In this document: positions 17,573 to 26,487 of the stretch, piece after piece
Layout: every line of letters starts with the position of its first letter
How positions within the stretch are numbered: the first letter of the stretch is position 1
Made by a program: the position numbers and the translations under genes
Source: Paenibacillus dakarensis
Lineage (GTDB): Bacteria; Bacillota; Bacilli; Paenibacillales; Paenibacillaceae
Direction: 5' to 3'
Assembly: GCF_001373415.1 (NCBI RefSeq)
Contig: NZ_CDSE01000014.1
Location: 1-52,890, forward strand
DNA length: 52,890 bases
The notes under the pieces: generated by a model
The model's database searches: none
What the model was told of the DNA's origin: nothing
What the model saw: the letters and a program-made list of their open reading frames with translations, nothing else

Positions 17573-18097
17573 ATGAAAAAAAAGAAGCTGATTATCTCCA
17601 CCCTCGTACTCTTAATCATCATAATAGCTTCATATTTGTATAGTAACCGAGAGCTAAACAGTTTAAAGTCAGGTGAAATTTTGCCGATACAATGGTCCAA
17701 TCCCTATAAAAACAATGAGAAGCCCATTCAGATTACAGACCACAATCAAAAATTATCGAATCCCAATGTACATATAACACCGGTATACTATCTGCCTCAA
17801 TCTAAAGAAATTCATTTTGGCCTCTGGTTTAATAAGTGGTCTTACCGGTCCGATCAAATACCCGATAGAGTTTTTCAAACAACCATTAAAGATGAAAATG
17901 GTAAGCAATCTGAAAATGAGCTGGTTACGAGGGTAACCAGTGGATGGTTTGAGGAATTTCATTATCGATCAATACCAGTAGATCTTACGAATCAAAATAC
18001 TGTTGAAATGACCATTTCATTGATCAAGGAAAACGGAAAACAAGTTATCCCCAAAGAGTCCAGCACAATAACGCTATCTTTAGCTGGAAAGAAATAA
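17573..18097 (+). CDS. Membrane-anchored protein of unknown function
   Basis: A 174-residue protein that I do not recognise. Residues 1-6 are basic (MKKKKL), followed by a single hydrophobic segment, IISTLVLLIIIIASYLY, that should serve as an uncleaved signal anchor. The remaining 150 residues are hydrophilic, rich in beta-prone stretches such as ITPVYYLPQSKEIHFGLWFN, and would lie outside the membrane. GTGGAGG is 7 bases before the ATG. It stands alone between the siderophore operon and the alpha-glucosidase gene, followed by a hairpin at 18144-18166. No cysteines are seen, so no disulfide or lipid anchor. Confidence 0.7.
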   Translation: MKKKKLIISTLVLLIIIIASYLYSNRELNSLKSGEILPIQWSNPYKNNEKPIQITDHNQKLSNPNVHITPVYYLPQSKEIHFGLWFNKWSYRSDQIPDRVFQTTIKDENGKQSENELVTRVTSGWFEEFHYRSIPVDLTNQNTVEMTISLIKENGKQVIPKESSTITLSLAGKK

Positions 18098-18143
18098 TAA
18101 ATCAGAGAGCTTCCCAAAACAAATACACTTTATTTAAAAATAA

Positions 18144-18166
18144 CCCAGTGCCGTATCGGTACTGGG
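18144..18166 (+). terminator. Hairpin after the 174-residue protein gene
   Basis: CCCAGTGCCG and CGGTACTGGG pair around TAT with one G-T wobble. Only a short T-rich stretch (CTTGTTC) follows, so it is a likely but not classical intrinsic terminator. Confidence 0.55.
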
Positions 18167-18261
18167 CTTGTTCATTAGCTTGGATTCAATTTACTACGGG
18201 TAAAAGAATAGAAGTGAACTATTTTTTGAAGGCACCTAAGATATAGAAAGGGGCTCACCAA

Positions 18262-19992
18262 ATGAACATGACACATTGGAAAGAAAGCACGATCTATGAG
18301 ATTTATCCCCGCAGCTTTGCAGACTCGAACGGAGACGGGATTGGCGATCTGCCGGGCATTCTATCCAAAGCCGATTACCTCAAGGATTTAGGCATCGACA
18401 CCATTTGGCTCACACCGATCTATGCGTCTCCCGATATTGATCACGGTTATGATATTTCGGATTATTACACTATACAGTCCGAGTACGGAACGATGGAGGA
18501 TTTTGAGCTGCTCCTTCAGGAGATGCACCAAAGGGGCATTCGTGTATTGATGGACCTGGTTCTTAATCATACCTCGGATGAGCATCCATGGTTTGAGCAG
18601 TCCCGTTCTTCGAAGGATAATCCTTACCGGGATTACTATATCTGGCGGCCGGCCAAAGAAGACGGAAGTCCGCCTAACAACTGGACCTCTTATTTAGGGA
18701 AACCGGCCTGGACCCTGGATGAACAGACCGGGGAGTACTATCTCCACCTCTATAATGCCAAGCAGCCTGACCTGAACTGGGATTATCCCCCGCTTCGCAA
18801 GGATATGTACAAGATGATGCGATTCTGGCTGGATAAGGGGATTGACGGATTCCGGATCGATGCGGTGAATTCGATATCCAAGGATCAACGCTTTCCGGAT
18901 ACGCATCAGGAAAAGCTTCAAGCCAGCGGAGAGCCTTTTACGAAAAACGGCCCCCATATCCATGAATACCTGCAGGAAATGCACAAGGAGGTTTTCTCAC
19001 ATTACGACATTGTGACCGCCGGAGAAACCTCGAAGGTCGTTGAACAGAATGTGTTGCTCTATACACACCCCGCCCGGAAGGAGCTGAATATGGTTCTTTC
19101 CCCGGAAGCCTCTACTCTTGCCGACCGGACCGAAGATGAATTTCAGACTCAGGAATGGACGCTGGACGACTTGCGCAGCATTTTGACGATGTGGCAGAAG
19201 GATATCGGCGAAGACGGCGGCTGGTTCGGGATTTATTTCAGCAATCACGATCAACGGAGAATGGTAAATATATTCGGTGACCCTGTGAATTACCGGATCC
19301 AGTCGGCCAAAATGCTCTCCACCCTGCTCTTGACACTGCGTGGCACGCCTTTTATCCATCAGGGAGAGGAGCTTGGCATGGTGCATAACCCTCTTTTGCA
19401 CCATATCGAGGATTTTAAAGAACAGCAGGCGCTGGCTTATTACGATGTAATGGTTCGGGAGCGCGGGGAAAACGAAGAGAAAATTATGGAGCGAATTCGG
19501 CAAAAATCCAGGGATCACGCCCGGACCCCTATGCAGTGGGACGACAGCCATGCAGCAGGATTTACGACAGGCAAGCCGTGGCTGCCTGTTCATCCGGACT
19601 ATAAGGAGATCAATGTTGCTGCCGAGCAGCAGAACCCTCATTCTGTACTGAATTACTATAAAAAAATGATTGCTTTACGTAAAGAAAACAAAGTCTTGAC
19701 CTATGGGGATTTTAAAATCGTGCTCGAGAACCATTCACAGATTATTGGCTATATACGCTGGATGGACGATGAGGCTTGGCTTGTTCTGCTAAATTTCTCC
19801 GGGGAAGAAGCCGGGTACGAACTGCCAGATAACGAAGCGGATCGGATGCGGCAGGCCTCCTTCATCATCGGTAATTATTCAGACTCACAACACGTTCATC
19901 CGAACATTCATATTCCTTCCGGCACCCTGCGGCCTTATGAAGCTGTAGTCTACAAGTCCGAGGGATTAATGGACGACGGAGTGTCACAGTGA
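18262..19992 (+). CDS. GH13 alpha-glucosidase (oligo-1,6-glucosidase group)
   Basis: A 576-residue intracellular enzyme without signal peptide that cuts glucose from short alpha-glucans. Conserved GH13 regions are visible: DLVLNHTSDEHPWF, GFRIDAVNS with nucleophile Asp200, the acid Glu255 in TAGETSK, and the transition-state Asp330 in SNHDQRR. The marker QPDLN at 168-172 and the segment RTPMQWDDS place it in the oligo-1,6-glucosidase subfamily. The residue after the nucleophile is Ala, whereas strict 1,6-cutting enzymes have Val there, so maltose-type activity is possible. GGGG precedes the ATG by 9 bases. A strong terminator lies at 20049-20080. No transporter gene is adjacent. Confidence 0.9.
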   Translation: MNMTHWKESTIYEIYPRSFADSNGDGIGDLPGILSKADYLKDLGIDTIWLTPIYASPDIDHGYDISDYYTIQSEYGTMEDFELLLQEMHQRGIRVLMDLVLNHTSDEHPWFEQSRSSKDNPYRDYYIWRPAKEDGSPPNNWTSYLGKPAWTLDEQTGEYYLHLYNAKQPDLNWDYPPLRKDMYKMMRFWLDKGIDGFRIDAVNSISKDQRFPDTHQEKLQASGEPFTKNGPHIHEYLQEMHKEVFSHYDIVTAGETSKVVEQNVLLYTHPARKELNMVLSPEASTLADRTEDEFQTQEWTLDDLRSILTMWQKDIGEDGGWFGIYFSNHDQRRMVNIFGDPVNYRIQSAKMLSTLLLTLRGTPFIHQGEELGMVHNPLLHHIEDFKEQQALAYYDVMVRERGENEEKIMERIRQKSRDHARTPMQWDDSHAAGFTTGKPWLPVHPDYKEINVAAEQQNPHSVLNYYKKMIALRKENKVLTYGDFKIVLENHSQIIGYIRWMDDEAWLVLLNFSGEEAGYELPDNEADRMRQASFIIGNYSDSQHVHPNIHIPSGTLRPYEAVVYKSEGLMDDGVSQ

Positions 19993-20022
19993 CCCATCAC
20001 GCCAAAGTAATCGGATGAGGGA

Positions 20023-20603
20023 TCAAAATAAATATTCATTCGCAAAGCAAAAACAGCCCGTCATCTGACGGGCTGTTTTTCCTTGCATATAGAATTTATC
20101 CTCCATACCATTTACCTTTTCGGACGGGACATTTTTCCAAAGAAGCATCCCGGCTCCTGAAATCGCCGCTGTTGGCAGGACAGGATGCTTGGAGGCCTTC
20201 ACGTAGTAACTTCCTGAACGGATATAACCTTCGTTCCGTCCGCGCCCTTCCATGCCGTAACCCGGTTGGTAGAGTGCATGTCATCCTGCGGCTTGGATGG
20301 CCGGTCCACAGACTGCTGTCCGCGGAACATAATAGCCTCGGCGATTTTGTCAGTCAGGCACGGTGCAACATTACCTAGGATCGCCCACAGCTTAGCCTGT
20401 CCGCCCACGTGCATATCCCGCTTCGGATGCTCGGCAGCATACAGGATCGCTTCTGCCACCGATTCCGGCGGATAAATCATGCCTTGATGGGTAGGCTGTT
20501 TGTCCAGATAGCTCTTGGCATGCTCAGCGTACGGCGTGTCAATCCGGCCGGCATGAATGAGTGTGACGGAAATCGGGGTCCTCGATCAGAACCTCCATTT
20601 CGT
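20023..20603 (-). pseudogene. SDR-family oxidoreductase remnant (frameshifted, 5' truncated)
   Basis: Three minus-strand frames together give the C-terminal half of a short-chain dehydrogenase. MEVLIED (just below 20603) is followed in another frame by PISVTLIHAGRIDTPYAEH, which includes the usual post-active-site segment. That continues through EHPKRDMHVGGQAKLWAILG to about 20283, where the frame shifts again. The natural continuation, ALYQPGYGMEGRGRNEGYI then YVKASKHPVLPTAAISGAG, is in the third frame and runs on into the terminator. The Rossmann part and the catalytic Tyr-Lys are absent. The remnant starts directly at the stop of the 607-residue gene. I infer a dead gene. Confidence 0.75.
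20049..20080. terminator. Bidirectional intrinsic terminator
   Basis: AAAAA, CAGCCCGTCA, TC, TGACGGGCTG, TTTTT: a perfect 10-bp GC-rich stem with A and T runs on both sides. It should end transcription of the alpha-glucosidase gene, and of anything arriving on the minus strand. Confidence 0.92.
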
Positions 20604-22427
20604 TTATTTTGCTAACAGCTGACTCGCTAATTTGCGATCCACTTTATCCCCTGCGGTGGCTGCGATGTTCTGAATGGCGGCGAGTACAGCTGGCTGATTC
20701 CAACTGGCAGGCGTCCATTCTTGAAGCACGCTTAATGCCTGATACTGCAGGACTCCAATATCCGATTCAAGAGCAGCCAAAATCAGCGGCAGACCCACGT
20801 CCTCATGGTCATGCAGATCTCCGACAATAAACCGCAGACAATCCTCTTCATCATCCGACAGGTCGGATAACGTTAGATGCTGTTCTGCAAACTCGCAGAG
20901 CCTGATGATATGCTGACGATTCTGAGTGTCCATAATGGCAAAATAAATCTCGCTGTTGGCAGGGTACCTCTCCAAAAGCTTAAACAATTGCGAAATGATA
21001 TCTAATTGATAAAAGCTAGCGATTTCAAGCGCCTTCTCATGAAAATCATGCTGCAGGGCCTCCACCGACAGCCGCGGCCACTTCGAATCATGGATCAAAG
21101 GTTCAAGCAGTTTCTGAACCACACGGCGCTCCCCCTGCTTCCATGCATCGTCCGCCTGTTCTTCCCAGACTTCTTCATCCGCCAGAAACTGGGCTATTTT
21201 CAGAAGCGGGTAAAAATCATCCAGGGAATCACAATGAGTGCAGGCGTGGGAAACGAAACGATAAAGAATGGCATTTTCAAATAAATAATCATCCACAGCT
21301 TTTTCTTCTGTTTCATCCAGCAGCTCCTGGATGATCAGACCCGCTCCGTCATAAAGCTCTTTGGAAATCGTCTCCTGATACAGCGCTGAAGCAAGCTCTC
21401 CCTTAACCGCACAGGTATAAGCGATATGTCCGTTCATTAAACTGTTCTCACAGCCCTTGGTCAGCAGCCAATGCTTGATTTCCGGAGTTGCAGGCTCCAG
21501 CTGTTCAACCGCTGCCATTCTGCCCCAGCCATGGACGCTTTGAGCGAGCTGCCAGATATAATGATTCCCTTCTCTCGTTCCGTTTCTCAGTGCAAAGATG
21601 ACATAGGAAGTAAACTCCTCATGCAGGCCTATCGGGACTAACCGTTCTTTATAATCCTCACAATTTGTACAGCCAAGCACCGTGAGTGCAAATTTCACTA
21701 CCTCCCGGTGAGCAGCATGCTCCAGCAGCCACATGGCTTCCTGCTGTACAAGAGATGGGTCGAGCTCGGCTTCTTCAAATCGCATGATGAACTGTTCCCC
21801 GTAGCTGGCGATATTGTCCGATGTGATGGCTTCATAGGTTGCCTTGCGGGTTTTATCCGTCGGAGACTTCAGCTGTTTTTCCAAAAGCCTCACCAGCTTT
21901 CCGGCAAATAACGGGGTTGGCATGTCATCGGCTAAATGATCCGCTAATCCTGCGGCCATTCTCGGCTGATTCTCATCATAGAGGTACTCGTCATCTGGCA
22001 GGCGTTCATCGATAATCCGGTTATGTGCCTCCACCTGGCGGTGAATAAAGGGTACAATTTTTTCTTTATGATTCCACGGGAGAAAATCAAGCTTGAGCGA
22101 TTCGGCCAATATCTTCTCCCGGCCTATTTTCACAATACAGTTAAACCTGGAAAATCCCCCGATCTTAACGGATACCTTATGCTTTTTGCCGTCACCTAAA
22201 TCCAGTACTCCTGATAACCGTGAATACGGCATGAGATGGGAAAGGAGATATTTTCGTTTGTTGCTGTCTACCGTCACTCCGTCGATGATAAGATGCTCTT
22301 CTTTTAACTGGTGATTAATTTGAATGGAATGCCCTTTATAATCGATATCCCACGTTTTGTGCGCTTCTTTTTCGACATCTCTAATTACATTGCGGATTTC
22401 GCGTCTCATTTCCTCTTTAAATCCCAT
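20604..22427 (-). CDS. 607-residue HEAT-like alpha-solenoid protein of unknown function
   Basis: I do not recognise a function. Residues 1-150 are mixed alpha/beta with a basic stretch (MGFKEEMRREIRNVIRDVEK). The remaining 450 residues are almost all helical, with repeated hydrophobic pairs of helices such as VQQEAMWLLEHAAHREVVKFAL and DVGLPLILAALESDIGVLQYQALSVLQEWTP. This looks like HEAT or ARM repeats, suggesting a scaffold or binding protein. A small cysteine cluster, CTNCEDY near residue 255, and ACTHCDS near 395 could bind metal. No signal peptide or membrane segment is present. GGAAGG precedes the ATG at 22427. The gene is complete and ends next to the broken SDR remnant. Confidence 0.75.
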   Translation of the reverse strand: MGFKEEMRREIRNVIRDVEKEAHKTWDIDYKGHSIQINHQLKEEHLIIDGVTVDSNKRKYLLSHLMPYSRLSGVLDLGDGKKHKVSVKIGGFSRFNCIVKIGREKILAESLKLDFLPWNHKEKIVPFIHRQVEAHNRIIDERLPDDEYLYDENQPRMAAGLADHLADDMPTPLFAGKLVRLLEKQLKSPTDKTRKATYEAITSDNIASYGEQFIMRFEEAELDPSLVQQEAMWLLEHAAHREVVKFALTVLGCTNCEDYKERLVPIGLHEEFTSYVIFALRNGTREGNHYIWQLAQSVHGWGRMAAVEQLEPATPEIKHWLLTKGCENSLMNGHIAYTCAVKGELASALYQETISKELYDGAGLIIQELLDETEEKAVDDYLFENAILYRFVSHACTHCDSLDDFYPLLKIAQFLADEEVWEEQADDAWKQGERRVVQKLLEPLIHDSKWPRLSVEALQHDFHEKALEIASFYQLDIISQLFKLLERYPANSEIYFAIMDTQNRQHIIRLCEFAEQHLTLSDLSDDEEDCLRFIVGDLHDHEDVGLPLILAALESDIGVLQYQALSVLQEWTPASWNQPAVLAAIQNIAATAGDKVDRKLASQLLAK

Positions 22428-22542
22428 GATTTCCTTCCTTTGTATGCTGACTTTTTTATGCAGAAACCAATCTCTATCATCCCATCATACCATGAATTAC
22501 TTTTCATGAATTGCCAACCGTTATTTAATTGGAAGCGTCCCC

Positions 22543-22573
22543 CTAAAAATTTACACCCTGTGTAAATTTTTAG
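22543..22573. repeat. Perfect 14-bp inverted repeat with 3-base loop
   Basis: CTAAAAATTTACAC and GTGTAAATTTTTAG flank CCT. The repeat lies 116 bases upstream of the 607-residue gene and just downstream of the nrdF terminator. It may be an operator or part of a terminator; it is AT-rich and has no long T run. Confidence 0.7.
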
Positions 22574-22589
22574 TACATAACTTTCATGC

Positions 22590-22626
22590 AAAAAAGGACA
22601 ACTGCTGCACATACAGCGGTTGCCCC
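22590..22626 (-). terminator. Intrinsic terminator of nrdIEF
   Basis: On the minus strand GGGCAACCGCTG pairs with CAGCAGTTGTCC (one mismatch, one wobble) around TATGTG, followed by TTTTTT. It is about 45 bases after the nrdF stop. Confidence 0.85.
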
Positions 22627-22668
22627 GACAAACTGATATATTCCTCAATTATCTCTATCTTTATTAAT

Positions 22669-23664
22669 TTAAAAAATATTAGACTGCTTGACTCTATCAT
22701 TTAATAGTAAAAAGTCTTTATCATGTAATGGTTCAACCTTGCCCTTCTGATAGCCGTTACCTTTTGTTGAGAAGAAATCATGCGTGCTGGTCTCTGTGCG
22801 AATTCCGTTCAGTACAACAGGATTAACATCTTCCTCTTCAAAAATAGGCTCAAGTCCAAGATTCATTAACGCCTTATTTCCGTTATAGCGAATATATTTT
22901 TTCACTTCATGCGTCAGTTCAATGTCATCATACAACATTTCAGAGTATTCCAGTTCATTACGATAAAGATCATTCAAAAGCTTCGGAACAAATTCTGTCG
23001 CTGTCTGCTTGTCTTCTTCATTCAATCCTGCAAAGATTTCTTGAGCAAGCAGGCCAACGAATACACCATGGACGCTTTCATCACGAATGATCAGTTTAAT
23101 AATCTCCCCGCTTGCGACCATCTTTCCTTGACCAGCCAAGTATAACGGATAAAAGAATCCCGAGTAGAACAAAAAACTTTCAAGGAATACAGATGCTACC
23201 ATCGCTTTATATAAGCTTAGGCCGTCTTCTGCTTTGATATCTCTATATATCGAATCGATAACAGATGTTTTATATTGAAGGTGCTTGTTTTCCTTTACCC
23301 ACTCGAATGTTTCATTGATCATTTCTACGCTGGCCACTGTCGTAAAGATAGTACTGTAGCTCTTGGCATGAATTTCTTCCATTGCTGCTTGGAAGATGAG
23401 AATCGCCTTTTTCTGCTTTTCCTGCACAAACTGTGCGATCATCGGCATCCCGACATTCCCCTGCTCGGTATCCAGCAGCGTCAAGCCGCCTAGTACACGC
23501 ATGTAAGCAAGTTGTTCTTTATCGCTCATCTTGGTCCATGACTTCAGATCCTTCGAGATCGGAATTTCGGTATCCAACCAGAATTGCGAGGTATTCTGCG
23601 TCCACAGGAGTTCGGTATAATCGGTTTCAGGCGAGTTCCAGTTTACAGCTTCATATTTATTCAT
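22669..23664 (-). CDS. nrdF: Class Ib ribonucleoside-diphosphate reductase beta subunit
   Basis: A 331-residue radical-generating subunit. Predicted metal ligands are Asp65, Glu96, His99, Glu162, Glu196 and His199, and the radical tyrosine is Tyr103 in HAKSYSTIF. The spacing E-x2-H-x3-Y and the length fit NrdF, which uses a dimanganese-tyrosyl cofactor activated by NrdI. The C-terminus DRVKQSNIF is the tail that docks in the alpha subunit. It is 14 bases downstream of nrdE and last in the operon, followed by an intrinsic terminator. Control is by the riboswitch and NrdR boxes upstream of nrdI. Confidence 0.95.
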   Translation of the reverse strand: MNKYEAVNWNSPETDYTELLWTQNTSQFWLDTEIPISKDLKSWTKMSDKEQLAYMRVLGGLTLLDTEQGNVGMPMIAQFVQEKQKKAILIFQAAMEEIHAKSYSTIFTTVASVEMINETFEWVKENKHLQYKTSVIDSIYRDIKAEDGLSLYKAMVASVFLESFLFYSGFFYPLYLAGQGKMVASGEIIKLIIRDESVHGVFVGLLAQEIFAGLNEEDKQTATEFVPKLLNDLYRNELEYSEMLYDDIELTHEVKKYIRYNGNKALMNLGLEPIFEEEDVNPVVLNGIRTETSTHDFFSTKGNGYQKGKVEPLHDKDFLLLNDRVKQSNIF

Positions 23665-23678
23665 CTACATTATCCTCC

Positions 23679-25778
23679 TTAGACGACACAGCTTACGCAT
23701 TCATCGATTGTCTTCTTTCTCGTTCGTGTATAATAGAGCGTCTTAAGCCCTTTCTTCTGCGCATAGATGTAATACATCGCCAGATCCCGCGTTGTGAGAT
23801 CATCCTTGACATACAATACAGTGGATATGGCTTGATCAATATGCACCTGCACCTCAGCAACAAGATCGATCAGGTTAAACATATCCATGTCATAAGCTTC
23901 TTTGTAGAAGAAATAGTTCTCTTCACTTAGATAAGGCATCGGGTAAATGGTCTTGGAATCACCGTACTCGCGTTCTTCAATTCGTTGTGTAATCGGCGCG
24001 ATCGAAGCAGTAGAGGATTGTAAATATGAAATAGATCCTGTTGGAGCAATCGCTAGGCGATAAGCATGGTATAAACCGTATTCTGCTACATCCTCCTTCA
24101 ATTGCTTCCAATCTTCCAGTGTTGGGACCTCATGTCCGGCAAACAGCTCCTTCACCTTGTCCGTTACTGGGGAATAGTCCGTTTCCAGATATCGATCAAA
24201 ATAATTTCCGTTCGCATATTCACTCTTCTCAAAGCCCACAAACGTTTCTTGACGTTCCTTGGCAATCAACATAGAACGTTCAATCGAATAATAATTCATC
24301 ATCATAAAGAAGGTCCGGACGAAATCTCTTGCTTCCTTCGACTCATAGGCTATCTTGCTTTTAGCCAAGAAACCATGCAGGTTCATCGCACCAAGCCCTA
24401 CGGAATGCAATTCTCGGTTAGCCTTAGCTACTGACGGAACAATCCTTATATCGGAACGGTCGCTGACCTCTGTCAACGCATCCATCGCATAATGAACCGT
24501 TTCTCTCATGCGCTTGTTATTCATCACATTCACAATATTGAGCGATCCAAGGTTACAGGAAATATCCCGATTAATAATATCCTCTTCGTCATAATCATTA
24601 ATGGTAGATACTTCACTTAACTGAGCGATTTCACTGCATAGGTTTGAAAACTTGACCCGCCCCAGCTCTTTTAGTGCATGATACTCATTAGCATTATCGA
24701 CAAACATAATATATGGATACCCGGACTCCATCTGCGTCTGAGCAATCTTGAGAATAAGGTCTCGCGCAGCAACCTTCTTCTTGCGTACTCTTGGATTGTT
24801 AATCAGCTCTTCATACATGGCGGTTATATCCATATCATCCAGGTGCATCCCATACTCTTTATGAACGGTCAAAGGATAGAATAAATACATGTCCTTATCT
24901 TGTTCAACCAGATCAAAAAAGATATTCGGTGCTACAACACCTAAGGAAAGTGTCTTAATACGCGTTTTTTCATCACTGTTAATCTTTTTCGTGTCCAGAA
25001 ACTCTTGAATATCGGCATGGAAGATATTCAGATAAACAACGCCGCTGCCGTCTCGTTGTCCCAATTGATTTGCATATGAGAAGGCATCCTCAAACAGCTT
25101 CATGACAGGCAAGACCCCACTTGCTTTACCATCCAATCCCTTGATCTGTTCATCCGCTGCCCGAATCTTACTCAAATTCAAACTCACGCCTCCGCCAATC
25201 TTACTTAATTGCAGCGCAGAATTAATGGCAAAGCCAATCGAGTTCATAGAGTCGTTTACTTCCAACAGAAAGCAGCTTACAAGCTCGCCGCGACGTTTCT
25301 TGCCTGCATTCAGGAAAGTTGGCGTTGCAGGCTGATATTCCTGCGAAATGAGTATATCCGCATAGCTCTTTGCTTTTTCAAAATCCCCTCTTGCCAAGAA
25401 TAAAGACACGATTGCTATTCGATCTTCGTATCGTTCGAGTACCTTCGTGCCATCATCGGTCATTAATGCATAATTATTATAGAACTTAAATGCACTCATG
25501 AAGGAAGGAAAGCGGAATTTCTTCGCATATAAATAATCATATATATACTTTATTTCTTCAAAACTGTATTGATCAAAGATCTCTCTATCATAATAATTAT
25601 TCTCAATTAAGTAATCGATCTTTTCTTTTAGATTATGGAAAAACACCGTGTTTTGATTGACATGATCAACAAAGTAACTTCTGGCTGCTTCAAGATCTTT
25701 ATGGAATTGAAAGCTCCCGTCTTTCCGTACCATAATTTCATTATTAAGCTGAATCCATTTTGCGATTTGAGTAGACAA
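23679..25778 (-). CDS. nrdE: Class Ib ribonucleoside-diphosphate reductase alpha subunit
   Basis: A 699-residue catalytic subunit reducing ribonucleoside diphosphates to deoxy forms. The active-site cysteines lie in GELVSCFLLEV and CNLGSLN; radical-transfer and loop segments include MGSGYPYIMF-like ESGYPYIMFVDN and APTGSISYLQSSTAS. The C-terminal cysteine pair DECVSCVV passes electrons from thioredoxin or NrdH. No N-terminal ATP cone is present, as expected for class Ib. The frame allows a TTG at 25787, but the TTG at 25778 has AGGAGG 9 bases upstream and gives an N-terminus like other NrdE proteins (KWIQLNNEIM). It overlaps the end of nrdI by 35 bases, indicating coupled translation. Confidence 0.94.
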   Translation of the reverse strand: MSTQIAKWIQLNNEIMVRKDGSFQFHKDLEAARSYFVDHVNQNTVFFHNLKEKIDYLIENNYYDREIFDQYSFEEIKYIYDYLYAKKFRFPSFMSAFKFYNNYALMTDDGTKVLERYEDRIAIVSLFLARGDFEKAKSYADILISQEYQPATPTFLNAGKKRRGELVSCFLLEVNDSMNSIGFAINSALQLSKIGGGVSLNLSKIRAADEQIKGLDGKASGVLPVMKLFEDAFSYANQLGQRDGSGVVYLNIFHADIQEFLDTKKINSDEKTRIKTLSLGVVAPNIFFDLVEQDKDMYLFYPLTVHKEYGMHLDDMDITAMYEELINNPRVRKKKVAARDLILKIAQTQMESGYPYIMFVDNANEYHALKELGRVKFSNLCSEIAQLSEVSTINDYDEEDIINRDISCNLGSLNIVNVMNNKRMRETVHYAMDALTEVSDRSDIRIVPSVAKANRELHSVGLGAMNLHGFLAKSKIAYESKEARDFVRTFFMMMNYYSIERSMLIAKERQETFVGFEKSEYANGNYFDRYLETDYSPVTDKVKELFAGHEVPTLEDWKQLKEDVAEYGLYHAYRLAIAPTGSISYLQSSTASIAPITQRIEEREYGDSKTIYPMPYLSEENYFFYKEAYDMDMFNLIDLVAEVQVHIDQAISTVLYVKDDLTTRDLAMYYIYAQKKGLKTLYYTRTRKKTIDECVSCVV

Positions 25779-26124
25779 TTTGTTCAACCTCCTGCTTGAA
25801 TCTTACGACATCTTTATTTGTTCCACTTAATTCAAACTTCATCAATATGGGCACATCATATTGTTCTGAGATCAGGTCAGCAGCATGCGCATAGAAATTA
25901 CCCCAATTCATATTGCCGCTTGAAACGACACCTTGCAGTAAATGCCCCTTATTGCTCAGAAAATTTTTCGTTGCCTGTGGCGCTTGCCCAAAGCCTGTTG
26001 TGTAAGTAATCAATATGAAAGGTTCATCGATCTGCAGATCCGGCTTGATCTGATCACATTCCATACCGAGCTTCTGAACAAATCTTTTGACATTCCCTGT
26101 TTTGGAATCAAACACAATTCGCAT
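25744..26124 (-). CDS. nrdI: NrdI flavodoxin-like activator of class Ib ribonucleotide reductase
   Basis: A 126-residue flavodoxin-like protein that supplies oxidant to build the manganese cofactor of NrdF. Visible are the N-terminal strand and phosphate loop FDSKTGNVKRFV, the 40s loop region TYTTGFGQAPQAT, and VVSSGNMNWGNFYAHAADLI, all NrdI hallmarks. AAGGAGGGAG precedes the ATG. First gene of nrdIEF, placed 45 bases after the riboswitch terminator. No nrdH is found in this operon. Confidence 0.94.
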   Translation of the reverse strand: MRIVFDSKTGNVKRFVQKLGMECDQIKPDLQIDEPFILITYTTGFGQAPQATKNFLSNKGHLLQGVVSSGNMNWGNFYAHAADLISEQYDVPILMKFELSGTNKDVVRFKQEVEQIVYSNRKMDSA

Positions 26125-26168
26125 AAACTCCCTCCTTGATAGCTTCCCCGCTTCATGCTTTATAAACT

Positions 26169-26196
26169 AAAAAAGCCCACCTCGATTAAGGGGAGC
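26169..26196 (-). terminator. Terminator of the cobalamin riboswitch expression platform
   Basis: On the minus strand GCTCCCCTT pairs with AGGTGGGC (one mismatch and a wobble) around a short loop, followed by TTTTTT. It is about 100 nt after the aptamer and 45 bases before nrdI, so it can stop transcription when cobalamin is bound. The long spacer leaves room for an antiterminator that I have not modelled. Confidence 0.7.
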
Positions 26197-26297
26197 TGTG
26201 TATACGACGCAAAGACACAATGAAATAAAGCATAAATTCAGCTTTGATTGCTGCTGCGCCGTTTCACCTTCTCACACCCCGAAGATATGAAACATGA

Positions 26298-26471
26298 GAA
26301 ATGCGGCAGGTCTACTGGCTTGTGTCTCATCCTCCTTGAACCCTTCCCATATATATCGCTTTAAACGATCCTATACAGTGGCATGCTCAATTCGTCCACA
26401 CTTACAGTTGCGGGGGCAGCTCTGGATTATAACCAGATTCCCTATTAAGTCATTACTGACGCCATCATTTC
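26298..26471 (-). ncRNA. Adenosylcobalamin riboswitch upstream of nrdIEF
   Basis: The transcribed strand shows the conserved cobalamin aptamer elements in order: AGGGAATCTGG, ATAATCCAGAGCTGCCCCCG, CAACTGTAAG, GCCACTG, GGGAAGG and AAGCCAGTAGACCTGCC. The P1 stem is formed by GAAATGATGGC (26461-26471) and GCCGCATTTC (26298-26307), with an internal GTCAGTAATGAC hairpin. The motif set is diagnostic of the B12 riboswitch family; AdoCbl as the ligand form is inferred. It lies upstream of class Ib ribonucleotide reductase, so B12 should shut off this B12-independent enzyme. That would make sense if a B12-dependent class II reductase is encoded elsewhere. Confidence 0.93.
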
Positions 26472-26487
26472 GTATTTTTTAATTTTT

